Below are positions 19,180 to 27,327 of a stretch of DNA of 64,000 bases, one piece after another. The DNA comes from SZUA-36 sp963704855. GTDB lineage: Bacteria > Pseudomonadota > Gammaproteobacteria > Xanthomonadales > SZUA-36. The position numbers and the translations under genes were made by a program. Position 1 is the first letter of the stretch; every line of letters begins with the position of its first letter. The DNA lies in NCBI GenBank assembly GCA_963704855.1, contig CAVPHY010000001.1:62001-126000 (forward strand), in the 5' to 3' direction. Under the pieces are notes generated by a model. The model ran no database searches. It worked only from the letters and a program-made list of their open reading frames with translations, and was not told the DNA's origin.

Positions 19180-19791
19180 ATGCGTGAAAACACCCGCCAG
19201 GCAGTGAACCCGTCCCGAGCGAAGTTGCGTCACGAACTACGTTCGGCAAGAAGCAAGCTGTCAGACGCCATACGCGCCAATCATGATGAAGCCATCGGTC
19301 AACACCTGCTACAACTGGTCAGGTCCCGCAAAGCCCGCTCAATTGCCTGCTATTGGCCATTTAACGGCGAGCCGGATATCACACCGGTGTATGGGCAGCT
19401 ACTCGCTGACGGCTGTGAGCTGGCACTTCCGGTCATCTCGGGCAATAACGACCACGGCATGTGTTTTCATGCATGGCGGCGGGATTCCAAACTGGTTAAA
19501 AACAGGTATGGCATATTGGAACCGCAGGGTAACGCTGTTATACCAGTCTCCCGCCTTGATCTGCTCATAATGCCACTGGTAGGCTATGACCGCTTTGGCA
19601 ACCGACTCGGTATGGGTTCCGGTTACTATGACCGTTATCTCGAATCACCCGGAAGCCGGTCTTCACCCTTAAGAGCAGGGATCGGATACAGCCTGCAGGA
19701 AATTGACCCGCTCGATAAAAATAAATGGGATATTCCATTACATGGTGTTGTAAATGAACACGGTTGGTTTACATTTGTCAGTCAGGAATGA
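19180..19791 (+). CDS. fau: 5-formyltetrahydrofolate cyclo-ligase
   Basis: A protein of about 203 residues that converts 5-formyl-THF to 5,10-methenyl-THF with ATP. The N-terminal AKLRHELRSARSKL is the nucleotide-contacting helix and the C-terminal signature is LVGYDRFGNRLGMGSGYYDRYL. I chose ATG 19180; a GTG at 19135 would add 15 residues that do not resemble the family. It follows 6S RNA closely and may be expressed by read-through from it, as in E. coli ssrS-ygfA. Confidence 0.92.
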   Translation: MRENTRQAVNPSRAKLRHELRSARSKLSDAIRANHDEAIGQHLLQLVRSRKARSIACYWPFNGEPDITPVYGQLLADGCELALPVISGNNDHGMCFHAWRRDSKLVKNRYGILEPQGNAVIPVSRLDLLIMPLVGYDRFGNRLGMGSGYYDRYLESPGSRSSPLRAGIGYSLQEIDPLDKNKWDIPLHGVVNEHGWFTFVSQE

Positions 19792-19815
19792 ACAAGTACT
19801 TACGTGGAGAATTGA

Positions 19816-20283
19816 ATGAAATATTGGCTGGTTAAAAGTGAACCGGATGTTTTCAGTGTGGATGACCTGGCGCAATGCCCGGACCAGACACGTTGGTGGA
19901 AGCACGTGCGCAACTACCAGGCACGTAATTTCATGCGTGACGAAATGCAGGTCGGAGACCGCGTTTTCTTTTATCACTCCAATACCGAAGTGCCCGGTAT
20001 CGTCGGTCTGGCCGAAATTGCGTCCGCACCTTACCCGGATCCGGACGCCTTCAATCCTGAAGCCAAGTACTATGACCCGAAGAGCGATATTGAAAACCCT
20101 CGCTGGTTCCTGGTTGATATTCGCCTGACCACCAAACTGGATCAGCCCATTTCCCTAAAAAGCATCAAGGAACACAGCGAAGCGCTGGGTGATCTGCCTT
20201 TGATCCGCAAAGGCAATCGCCTGTCGGTGATACCGGTCACCCCCGATCAGTGGGACTATATTATGTCGTTGAGAGCAGCATGA
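19816..20283 (+). CDS. EVE domain-containing protein
   Basis: A 155-residue single EVE domain, a PUA-like fold thought to read modified bases in nucleic acid. The N-terminal motif MKYWLVKSEPDVFSVDDL, the aromatic cage region WWKHVRNYQARNFMRDEMQ and VFFYHSNTEVPGIVGLAEI are characteristic. The stop overlaps the rpiA start (ATGA). The ligand is unknown. It sits between fau and rpiA, a pairing seen in related genomes. Confidence 0.88.
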   Translation: MKYWLVKSEPDVFSVDDLAQCPDQTRWWKHVRNYQARNFMRDEMQVGDRVFFYHSNTEVPGIVGLAEIASAPYPDPDAFNPEAKYYDPKSDIENPRWFLVDIRLTTKLDQPISLKSIKEHSEALGDLPLIRKGNRLSVIPVTPDQWDYIMSLRAA

Positions 20284-20935
20284 ACCAGGATGAGCTTGAA
20301 ACGTCTCGTCGGAACGGCTGCGCTGGACCATGTCCGACCGGATAGCATCATCGGTGTCGGAACCGGTAGCACGGTTAATTGCTTTATTGAGTCGCTGACT
20401 AAACAGCGGCATCCGTATCGAGGCCGCAGTGTCCAGTTCTGAAGCGACCACAAGGCTATTAGAAGCGGGTGGCATCCAGGTACTGGATCTGAATCAGACC
20501 GGCAGCCTCGACCTGTATATTGACGGTGCGGATGAGTTTGATAAGCATCGACGTTTGATTAAAGGCGGCGGGGGCGCATTGACGAGGGAAAAAATTATTG
20601 CGGCAGCCAGTAGAAAGTTTGTCTGCATCGCCGATCAGAGCAAGCAGGTCAAGGTACTGGGTGCTTTCCCGCTGCCACTGGAAGTGATCCCGCTGGCCCG
20701 CAGCCTGGTTGCACGAAAGATGGTCGCACTGGGCGGTCAACCCCAATGGCGCGAAGGCTTCACCACTGACAATGGCAACTGGATACTGGATGTCCATAAC
20801 CTGGACCTGGTCGATCCTGTGGAAATGGAGAAAACCATCAACAACCTGGCCGGCGTGGTGACCTGCGGGCTGTTTGCCTTGCGCCCTGCAGACCTGGTTT
20901 TAATCGCCACTGAGGATGGAATAACACAACTCTAA
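20280..20935 (+). CDS. rpiA: Ribose-5-phosphate isomerase A, reading frame broken by two extra bases
   Basis: Reading the three frames in turn gives a normal RpiA of about 217 residues. MNQDEL continues after one extra base near 20298 as KRLVGTAALDHVRPDSIIGVG, the phosphate-binding TGSTV loop follows, and after a second extra base near 20407 it resumes as GIRIEAAVSSSEATTRLL. The catalytic DGADEFD (YIDGADEFDK) and KGGGGALTREKI are intact. RpiA interconverts ribose 5-phosphate and ribulose 5-phosphate. Two breaks in an otherwise conserved pentose-phosphate gene argue for sequence errors. It overlaps the EVE gene by four bases. Confidence 0.87.
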
Positions 20936-20955
20936 AACGCTCTAAAATCACCCGC

Positions 20956-20985
20956 TTGCCAGAAATACTTCGACTGGGTTATACT
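20956..20985 (+). promoter_or_regulatory. Putative sigma-70 promoter before the small gene at 21089
   Basis: TTGCCA at 20956-20961 and TATACT at 20980-20985 are separated by 18 bases. A transcript from here would begin near 20992 and include the long hairpin at 21019-21063. Confidence 0.45.
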
Positions 20986-21018
20986 ACTCGACCCCGGTAC
21001 GTTTTTAGTCAGGATGGC

Positions 21019-21063
21019 TGAAAAACGGGGCGGCGTTTACAGATAGGTAAACGTTGTTTTTCA
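21019..21063 (+). repeat. Long hairpin in the leader of the small gene at 21089
   Basis: Nested inverted repeats: outer arms TGAAAAAC (21019-21026) and GTTTTTCA (21056-21063), inner arms CGTTTAC (21034-21040) and GTAAACG (21047-21053). In RNA this would fold into a strong stem just before the ribosome site of the next gene. It could also be a terminator-like end for rpiA read-through, but the T run lies inside the arm. Confidence 0.5.
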
Positions 21064-21088
21064 ACATGTTAAACAAGGATGAACTGAC

Positions 21089-21319
21089 ATGAAGTCGACC
21101 ATTCTATTGACCGCCGCTCTCTTCCTGGCATGCGCACCCTCACCCGATACACAGACCATTTCTGAGTTTTCAGCCGGTTTTCTTTTCCTGAAAAATGACT
21201 TTGGATTGATGGCGTCAAACCCTGAATTCAATTCGAGGCCTGACACAGACGTATCTGTTCACCTGGCCGATCTTCTGGCGCAAGAAGTAGACGAACCGAA
21301 AAACCAGAAAGACAGCTAA
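21089..21319 (+). CDS. Small hypothetical exported protein, possible lipoprotein
   Basis: A 76-residue protein with an N-terminal signal (MKSTILLTAALFLAC) whose cysteine at residue 15 could be lipidated. The rest is short, polar and acidic, with no domain I recognise. An AAGGA ribosome site lies nine bases before the ATG, and a promoter and leader hairpin precede it, which supports that it is a real gene. No function can be given. Confidence 0.5.
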   Translation: MKSTILLTAALFLACAPSPDTQTISEFSAGFLFLKNDFGLMASNPEFNSRPDTDVSVHLADLLAQEVDEPKNQKDS

Positions 21320-21556
21320 TCATTGCTATACAGGGGCAAGCAGTGACAGGCTGATTTACCCGTCAATCATATGGGCAAAACCATAGGTTTTCCGAATCTC
21401 GGCACTGCATCCGCGTAATATGCACCTCGCCTTACTTCGATTCCGGCGAGTCACATCCTGATTCGCCAAATTGGTTACTAATGCACCAAATTCCGGTAGA
21501 ATTCATCCGTATCACTTCACCATTTATCCAGTTTAAAAATCTTACGGAGGACTTAA

Positions 21557-21859
21557 ATGAAATCACTTTTTTTTGCATTGATTGCGGCGCTGTTTTTTGC
21601 ATCAACACCTGCCATGGCTGGAGATGTTGAAGCGGGAAAAGCGAAATCAGCCATGTGCGCCAGCTGCCATGGACCGACAGGTATCAGCCTGAGCCCGCTT
21701 TGGCCTAATCTGGCAGGACAGAAAGAACAGTACCTGATTAAACAGATCAAGGCGTTTCGCGACGGCACTCGCCAGGACCCGATGATGGCGCCCATGGTTG
21801 CCGTGCTCAGCGACGCAGATATTGAGAATCTGGCTGCCTATTTCTCTGCCCAGAAGTAA
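21557..21859 (+). CDS. Small class I c-type cytochrome (c553/c4-like)
   Basis: A 100-residue periplasmic cytochrome. A signal peptide (about residues 1-21, ending AMA) precedes a single haem site CASCH at residues 34-38. The downstream DPMMAPM region offers the methionine sixth ligand, and the end DIENLAAYFSAQK is typical of c553/c4 domains. The ribosome site ACGGAGGA is strong. It probably shuttles electrons to a terminal oxidase or reductase, but no partner gene is next to it. A clear terminator follows. Confidence 0.88.
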   Translation: MKSLFFALIAALFFASTPAMAGDVEAGKAKSAMCASCHGPTGISLSPLWPNLAGQKEQYLIKQIKAFRDGTRQDPMMAPMVAVLSDADIENLAAYFSAQK

Positions 21860-21878
21860 ATTTTTGTTGTCAAAAGAA

Positions 21879-21904
21879 GCCGGAATCTAATTCCGGCTTT
21901 TTTT
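21879..21904 (+). terminator. Rho-independent terminator after the cytochrome c gene
   Basis: AGCCGGAAT-ctaa-TTCCGGCT is followed by a run of T. It lies about 20 bases after the cytochrome stop codon. Confidence 0.85.
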
Positions 21905-21939
21905 CTGCATAAATTCTGCAAATCTTCCGTATCAAAACC

Positions 21940-21990
21940 GTGAAAACCACGGGCTTGCCGGTATAATGTGTTTCACAAGTTTGGGGGGGG
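21940..21990 (+). promoter_or_regulatory. Putative promoter and G8 tract before the Rrf2 gene
   Basis: TATAAT lies at 21962-21967, with a weak -35 GTGAAA 16 bases earlier. A run of eight G residues at 21983-21990 falls inside the predicted untranslated leader, roughly 10-17 bases after the likely start point. Such tracts are prone to slip, so expression could vary with tract length. Confidence 0.4.
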
Positions 21991-22016
21991 ACTCAATCTT
22001 GGAGTGAAAGGCCCTC

Positions 22017-22460
22017 ATGCGACTTACCCGATTCACAGACTACTCTCTTCGCGTTCTCATTCACCTTGGGAAAAACAACCAGGACAGGGTAACCATTAAT
22101 GAGATATCCGAAACCTACGCTATTTCGAAAAACCACCTGATGAAGGTCGTCAGTAATCTTACCCGGTTGAAGTTTGTCAGCGCGCAGCGCGGACCCGGAG
22201 GCGGTATTCAATTGAACCGTTTACCTGCAGATATCAACCTCGCTGACGTGATTCTCAATACAGAAAAGCACGATTTCGATTCAAACAATGCCGTTGCTGT
22301 TGACAAACACGAGGTTACCGCAGACACCCGCCTCAAGGGATTCCTGCAGAGCGCCATGCAGGCTTACTTTGATGCATTAGGGTGCTTTACACTCGCGGAC
22401 GTTCTTGGGTCGCAGTCTGAACTACTTCATTTACAGGAATTGAAAGAAAACGCGGCCTGA
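22017..22460 (+). CDS. NsrR-like Rrf2 regulator lacking the iron-sulfur cysteines
   Basis: A 147-residue Rrf2-family regulator closest in wording to NsrR: MRLTRFTDYSLRVLIHLG, the recognition helix region ISKNHLMKVVSNLTRL, and the wing RGPGGGIQL. NsrR normally binds a nitric-oxide-sensitive cluster through three cysteines between the DNA-binding domain and the long helix. Here the segment after the wing (HDFDSNNAVAVDKHEVTADTRL) contains none; the only cysteine of the protein lies later, in GCFTLADVL. It may be a cluster-free repressor or use other ligands. It has its own promoter and is followed by a terminator. Confidence 0.8.
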   Translation: MRLTRFTDYSLRVLIHLGKNNQDRVTINEISETYAISKNHLMKVVSNLTRLKFVSAQRGPGGGIQLNRLPADINLADVILNTEKHDFDSNNAVAVDKHEVTADTRLKGFLQSAMQAYFDALGCFTLADVLGSQSELLHLQELKENAA

Positions 22461-22498
22461 TAACAGGGTTGCCAGTATTGCTGGATATAGGGCTAGAA

Positions 22499-22535
22499 AA
22501 AAAGGCAGGGAACCGTATTGGCCCCTGCCTTTTTT
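22499..22535. terminator. Bidirectional terminator between the Rrf2 gene and the sortase substrate gene
   Basis: AAAAAAAGGCAGGG pairs with CCCTGCCTTTTTT across a short loop, giving a stem with A and T tracts on opposite sides. It can serve both the Rrf2 gene (+) and the sortase-substrate operon (-) that converge here. Confidence 0.85.
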
Positions 22536-22626
22536 ATACCCTAACTAGCGGCAATTTCAGTTACAGGTTTAGCAAATACACCATGCTAGACCTGGCCCTG
22601 ATCCGCCTTCTGGCAAGGTTGCGCTA

Positions 22627-23220
22627 TTACTGCTTCCGGGAAAAGCGCAACGCGCCTCCAAGAATCAGGAACAGAGAACCAAACAGTGCCAACCATGGCA
22701 ATGGGCCAGCAGTTTTCGGTAATTCTGCTGCCATCTCTTCTTCAACCATTTCTTCAATGACCTCTTCCACGATGGCTTCTTCCACGATCTCTTCTACAAT
22801 CGCTTCTTCAACCGCGAGCAATGAAACCCAATATTCTGAGCCAACATAGATATTGACAGCCTGACCTTCATCGACATCTGCGAGTCTAACAGGTGTACCA
22901 CTGAGCATGACCTGGTAATTTCTAGGCAGATTTGATTTATGCCTCGGACCCTCTGTGCCATCTGCATGATTGAAGCGCAGAAAGTTGCTGACACCCGGAG
23001 AAAGATCAGGCGGCACAACCTTGGTAGCTGTGAACTTGGCGAAAGTACCACCATCGCGATCAACAATCTCCAAGCATGCCTTGTCGGCAAACTCATAAGC
23101 AGCATAGGCTTCAGGGGTAAATTCAATATCATTACACGTCAAATCAGTAGCACTAACGTTTGCAGAAAGACCGAGGCCCGCAAGGGCAACAAGTCCGTAC
23201 TTCAGGTTCATCTTCTTCAT
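22627..23220 (-). CDS. LPKTA-anchored surface protein, predicted substrate of the adjacent sortase
   Basis: A 197-residue exported protein. A signal peptide (residues 1-24, cleaved near NVSA) leads a compact domain of about 110 residues with two cysteines (29 and 49). Next comes a highly acidic spacer at 138-165 built from repeated IVEE/AIVEE units, then LPKTA at 167-171, a hydrophobic helix (about 175-190) and the basic tail RFSRKQ. This layout is that of a sortase substrate, and LPXTA is the motif preferred by class D sortases. It has a strong AGAGGAGG ribosome site and starts 14 bases after the sortase stop. The leading domain is not one I recognise. Confidence 0.85.
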   Translation of the reverse strand: MKKMNLKYGLVALAGLGLSANVSATDLTCNDIEFTPEAYAAYEFADKACLEIVDRDGGTFAKFTATKVVPPDLSPGVSNFLRFNHADGTEGPRHKSNLPRNYQVMLSGTPVRLADVDEGQAVNIYVGSEYWVSLLAVEEAIVEEIVEEAIVEEVIEEMVEEEMAAELPKTAGPLPWLALFGSLFLILGGALRFSRKQ

Positions 23221-23234
23221 AATAGTTTCCTCCT

Positions 23235-23918
23235 CTATGATTTATTGACCTGATTGGAAAGTAACTCACCTTTTACTATGTATCGTTTGGGCGCATCGCC
23301 GACGAAATAAAAAGGATAACACGTTACAAGGGTAATGGTCGGACCATCAGTAGGTGCAAGCACACTGATATCTGAAGGATCGACGATGGTAATCGAAGAA
23401 ACGACAAATTCTGTTTTGCCTTTGAGGGTCAGCATATCAATGCTATCGCCTATTTCGATGTCTTTTAACACTCTGAAAAAACCGTCGCGGTGGGCGGCGA
23501 TACCCAGGTTGCCCGGCGAGTCAACTCTCGCGGTGCCCTTGATTCGCCCGGCGCCACGGTTGAGGTTGATTTCATCAGTGCCGTTAAAAACAGGCACTTT
23601 CAAATCAAGCTTGTCTATGCTCAGAATCGCCAGCGGTGCATCAGCGCGTTGTGATTGACTGACATGAAAGTCATTGATGCGTTTATCCGACCAAAGCGAA
23701 TAGTCCGGCTCAAGTGACAGGTCCAGCTTATGGCCTGTTGTCGTAGTTGCAGGTTTGGACTCGGCAGCCATCGCTTGCTCAAAAGCCTGGATACCGGATT
23801 GGCTTTGGTAACTACCCCAACCACGCGCCAGGAAAAACAGGACAAGCAGAACCAGGCCCGTAGTCAGAAACACTGACTCAAGGATTCGCAATGGCGATCT
23901 GCGGTTTTTTCTGTCCAA
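23235..23918 (-). CDS. Class D-like sortase (Gram-negative, dedicated)
   Basis: A 227-residue membrane-anchored transpeptidase. One N-terminal membrane segment (residues 13-31) is followed by the sortase barrel. The catalytic triad is visible: His143 in GIAAHRDGFFRVL, Cys200 in ITLVTCYPFYFVG and Arg212 in APKRYIV. The wording resembles class D sortases of proteobacteria. The start is TTG 23918, just after in-frame stops. Family knowledge: sortases cut at LPXT(A/G) and join the protein to an amine. The likely substrate, ending in LPKTA, is the next gene. What nucleophile is used in a Gram-negative envelope is unknown. Confidence 0.87.
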   Translation of the reverse strand: MDRKNRRSPLRILESVFLTTGLVLLVLFFLARGWGSYQSQSGIQAFEQAMAAESKPATTTTGHKLDLSLEPDYSLWSDKRINDFHVSQSQRADAPLAILSIDKLDLKVPVFNGTDEINLNRGAGRIKGTARVDSPGNLGIAAHRDGFFRVLKDIEIGDSIDMLTLKGKTEFVVSSITIVDPSDISVLAPTDGPTITLVTCYPFYFVGDAPKRYIVKGELLSNQVNKS

Positions 23919-24038
23919 TTATCAATGACCTTTCGGTATTAGCCGGCTGAACCTGATTCATCGAACCAGTATCTAACCGCGCATTGTGGACAGTTTTTTA
24001 GATTTTGGCAACTTTAAAATTCAATTCTGACCAGCCAA

Positions 24039-25338
24039 TCAACCCCTGTCGGGTGTTGCAATACCCAACGGTAATTGACATTCCTTGACCGCTTTGAGTG
24101 AAGGCTCGACCAGGAGCGGCTCGCCGACAGCTGCCCGTGCGTTGTTGATATCCTTGAGACCACTACCTGAAACAATGCACACAACACTTTCATCAGGGCT
24201 AATTATTTTCATCCGGATCAAATGTTTCAAACCTGCCCATGGAGCTGCGGCAGCTGGCTCCGCAAACACGCCACTGGCACAGGCCATTTCGGGTATGGCC
24301 TCGAGGATATCCTGATCCGATCACCGTCACTGCTTCGCCGCCGGACTGGATAACTGCCCTGACTGCAGCAAGTCCGTCTCGTGGCCGGTCTACCGATATG
24401 GAATCGGCAATGGTTGATGCCGTTACCTGCCTCACCACCAGGCTGGACCAGTCCGTAGCCTGCCCATTTCCGCTGCGAACCAGTCGAATCGTCTCGCAGA
24501 TCGCGGCACTGGCGACCGACTGGACACAATCTATCTTTGGTAACTTATCGATCAAACCAACCGCTTTCAGGTCACACCAGCCTTTCCAGATGGCACTGAG
24601 GGTGTTGCCATCTCCGGTTGCAACCACGACGCGGTCCGGAACACGACCGCCCAGATCCTGCCAGATCTCGTAGGCGCAGGTTTTTTTACCCTCCCGCGTA
24701 AACGGGTTAAAGCCGGTGCTGCGGTTGAACCAGCCAAATTCCGCTGACGCGGCCAGGCATAGATCGTAGGCATCGTCATAGTTTCCACGCACTGCAAGCA
24801 CGCGGGCACCAAATGCGAGCATCTGGGTGAGTTTTGCCACGGGTGCACTGGCTGGTACAAACACCACGGCCTTTATCCCGGTAGCTGCAGCCAGGCAGGC
24901 GAGTGATGAACCGGCGTTACCGGTGCTAGCGACTGCCACAACCCTGGCACCCACATCCAGCGCACGACCGATGGCGATCGCAGTGGCACGATCCTTGAGG
25001 GAGGCGCTGGGGTTAAGTGTCTCGTCCTTCAGGTACAGGCGGTCCATTCCACCCATTTCATCCAGCGCACCCAACTGGTAAAGCGGCGTGCCACCCACCC
25101 GCAACGGAAAAGGGGCGCGAGGCTGTTTTAACGGCAACAGCGCTGCGAACCTGAAAAGGTCAGGCGCACCTTTGCCAAAGCCATCGCCAATAGCCGCCGC
25201 CACTTTCCCATAGTCGTAGCGCACGTCCAGGTTGCCGCCGCAAGCCGGACACAGGAAACCATCAAAATCAGCCGCTTGTGTCGTGGAGCAGGCGAAGCAA
25301 CGGTAACCGTTCATATTCATTTTCCCGGGATCCTTCAC
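24039..25338 (-). CDS. Threonine synthase-like PLP enzyme, reading frame broken by one extra base
   Basis: A fold-type-II PLP enzyme resembling threonine synthase, with an N-terminal zinc ribbon (CFACSTT and LCPACGG). The PLP lysine is in NPSASLKDRATAIAIG and the phosphate loop region reads ATGDGNTLSAIWKG. The frame breaks near 24321; dropping one base restores VTVSDQDILEAIPEMACASG and the normal end to 24039. It is the last gene of the carbamate kinase/carbamoyltransferase operon and overlaps the kinase stop (start GTG 25338, or ATG 25320). Given that context it may act on an amino acid such as diaminopropionate rather than phosphohomoserine; this is inference. Confidence 0.75.
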
Positions 25339-26318
25339 GGCACGATGTGGGTACCGTATATGCCATGCAATGCCTCTTCCAGGTGATGGGGCTGTGTGAT
25401 GATGACCCTTTCACCACCCTGCTCCAGAAAGGCCAGCGCGGCCTTGATCTTGGGTTGCATACTACCGGGTGCAAAATGACCCTGGTCGAGGTAACGGCGG
25501 GCCTCCGCGGCAGTCATGTGGTCAATATCAAGCTGCTGAGGTGTGCCAAAATTCAGTGCCACCTTGTCCACACTGGTTGATTCGATCAGCACCTTAGCAC
25601 CCAGTTCGGTCGCCAGCATACAGGTCGCAGCATCTTTGTCGATGACGGCATCCCGGCCTGACAGCGTGCCGTCCGCCTGGCGCACCACCGGAATTCCACC
25701 ACCGCCAACGGCGACGACCAGCGTTCCCTGCTCGATCAATGCACGTATGGAGTTCAGTTCGACAATCTCGAGGGGCGCCGGGGCAGGTACCAGGCGCCGC
25801 CAACCACGGCCCGCATCTTCGCCAACAATCCAGCCGTCTTCGGAGGCACGTTTTTTCGCGTCGGCTTCACTCATGAATGGTCCGATGGGTTTGTCCGGGT
25901 GTTCAAACCCGGGATCGCCCCCATCCACAACCACCTGGGTCACCACCGCGACCACATCCGTTTTTAAGCCCTTGAGGTGCAATTCATTCTGCAACGTTTG
26001 CGTAATCTGGTAGCCAATCGCACCCTGTGTGTCCGCCACGCAGTTGGCCAGGGGAACCTGGTGCAATACATTACGGGCCAGGTCGGAGCGCATAAGGATA
26101 AATCCCACCTGCGGTCCATTGCCGTGGGTAATGACCACGCGATAACCTTCAGCCACGATCGGTACGATATGACGGGCTGTCTCACCAACAGCATTGTATT
26201 GGTCCAGCACGGTCCGGTGCTTGTCATCCTTGATCAGCGAATTGCCGCCAATGGCGATAACGACCAGCGGCGCATCACCAGCCCTACCCGCGTTGACCTT
26301 GTTGTTCATACGGGCCAT
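25335..26318 (-). CDS. arcC: Carbamate kinase (YqeA/ArcC family)
   Basis: A 327-residue amino-acid-kinase-fold enzyme. VVIAIGGNSLI opens the protein, followed by VVITHGNGPQVG, the binding loop AVGGGGIPVV and the DKDAATCMLATELGAK signature. In degradative pathways it runs as carbamoyl phosphate + ADP to ATP + carbamate. It starts six bases after the carbamoyltransferase stop and overlaps the threonine synthase-like gene, so it is the ATP-yielding step of this operon. The E. coli equivalent in the same gene set is yqeA. Confidence 0.92.
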   Translation of the reverse strand: MARMNNKVNAGRAGDAPLVVIAIGGNSLIKDDKHRTVLDQYNAVGETARHIVPIVAEGYRVVITHGNGPQVGFILMRSDLARNVLHQVPLANCVADTQGAIGYQITQTLQNELHLKGLKTDVVAVVTQVVVDGGDPGFEHPDKPIGPFMSEADAKKRASEDGWIVGEDAGRGWRRLVPAPAPLEIVELNSIRALIEQGTLVVAVGGGGIPVVRQADGTLSGRDAVIDKDAATCMLATELGAKVLIESTSVDKVALNFGTPQQLDIDHMTAAEARRYLDQGHFAPGSMQPKIKAALAFLEQGGERVIITQPHHLEEALHGIYGTHIVP

Positions 26319-26324
26319 CTCCTC

Positions 26325-27326
26325 CTACATTGTCAAGGCCATCAAAGCCTTGGCTGTATGCATGCGATTTTCCGCCTCCGGATAAACACGCGATTGTGGT
26401 CCGTCGATGACCGCATCGGTCACCTCGCAACCCCGGTCGGCAGGCAGGCAATGCATGTAAATTGCGTCCTTTTTTGCATGTGCCATCATGGCCTCATCAC
26501 AGATCCAGTGGCGGTACTTCGCGGCCACTTTCATCGCCTCTGCAGGGTTGCCGAACAGCGCTTCCGGACCCCAGCTCTTGGGGTACACGATATCTGCATC
26601 GGTAAAGGCCTCTTCCATGCTGTTCACCACCGTGAACCGGCCGCCCGAACGCGCCGTGTTCTCCTGCGCCAGCCGCATGGGCTCTGCCATCAGGGTGTAT
26701 TCAGGCGGATGGGCCAGGCTGACATTCATACCGTAACGGCTCATCAGCATGATCAGTCCCTGGGGTACGGACATCGGTTTGACATAACTCGGTGCAAAGG
26801 CCCAGGAAACCGCGATTTTAAGGTCACGCAGATCCATGCCGAACTCCTCGCGGATGGTCATCAGATCGGCCAGGGTCTGGCACGGGTGATCGACGTCGCA
26901 CTGCATATTGATCACCGGCACGCTGGCCCACTCGGCGACTTCGCGCATATAGGTCTGGCCTTCACCGGGCACCGTGTCATGGCGGATGGCGATACCGTGA
27001 CCGTAACCCGAAAGGATAATACCCATATCCTTCGGGCTCTCGCCGTGTGCGATCTGTGATGTTTCAGAATCGATAAAATGCCCGTGCCCGCCCAACTGGG
27101 TAATACCCGCCTCGAATGAATTACGGGTACGCGTGGACTTGTCGAAAAATATCAGGAAAATGGTCTTGTGCGGCAGGTAGAGCGTTTGTACACCGGTTTT
27201 GAAATCGGTTTTCAGCTGGTTGGCTGTCTCGAGAACCAGCTCGATTTCGTCGTCCGCCCAGTCCTGGGTCATCAGCCAGTCACGGCCGCGCATACGATCT
27301 GTCAGTGAAAGCGCTTTCTGATTCAA
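26325..27326 (-). CDS. ygeW: YgeW-like carbamoyltransferase
   Basis: A 333-residue aspartate/ornithine transcarbamylase family protein. The carbamoyl-phosphate loop reads DKSTRTRNSFEAG, the middle has VDHPCQTLADLMTI, and the C-terminal loop reads HCLPADRGCEV. The family includes YgeW, whose natural substrate was long unknown. Next to carbamate kinase it probably runs phosphorolysis of a carbamoylated (ureido) compound, delivering carbamoyl phosphate. Gene symbol is by synteny and similarity of the whole set; OTC-like activity is not excluded. Confidence 0.82.
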   Translation of the reverse strand: MNQKALSLTDRMRGRDWLMTQDWADDEIELVLETANQLKTDFKTGVQTLYLPHKTIFLIFFDKSTRTRNSFEAGITQLGGHGHFIDSETSQIAHGESPKDMGIILSGYGHGIAIRHDTVPGEGQTYMREVAEWASVPVINMQCDVDHPCQTLADLMTIREEFGMDLRDLKIAVSWAFAPSYVKPMSVPQGLIMLMSRYGMNVSLAHPPEYTLMAEPMRLAQENTARSGGRFTVVNSMEEAFTDADIVYPKSWGPEALFGNPAEAMKVAAKYRHWICDEAMMAHAKKDAIYMHCLPADRGCEVTDAVIDGPQSRVYPEAENRMHTAKALMALTM

Positions 27327-27327
27327 T

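Noticed and set aside
20280..20935. rpiA as a pseudogene
   Set aside because: All catalytic motifs and the full length remain, and the only faults are two extra bases of the same kind seen in other conserved genes.
22273..22460. CRISPR array or prophage genes in the window
   Set aside because: No regularly spaced repeats, integrase, transposase or phage structural gene was seen anywhere in the 64 kb.
22469..22849. Serine/threonine-rich open frame on the plus strand (SSTISSMTSST)
   Set aside because: It is the complement of the acidic IVEE repeat of the sortase substrate.
25977..27059. Open frame of 360 codons on the plus strand over the carbamate kinase and carbamoyltransferase genes
   Set aside because: It is antisense to two well conserved enzymes with intact motifs, has no recognisable domain and follows from their codon bias.
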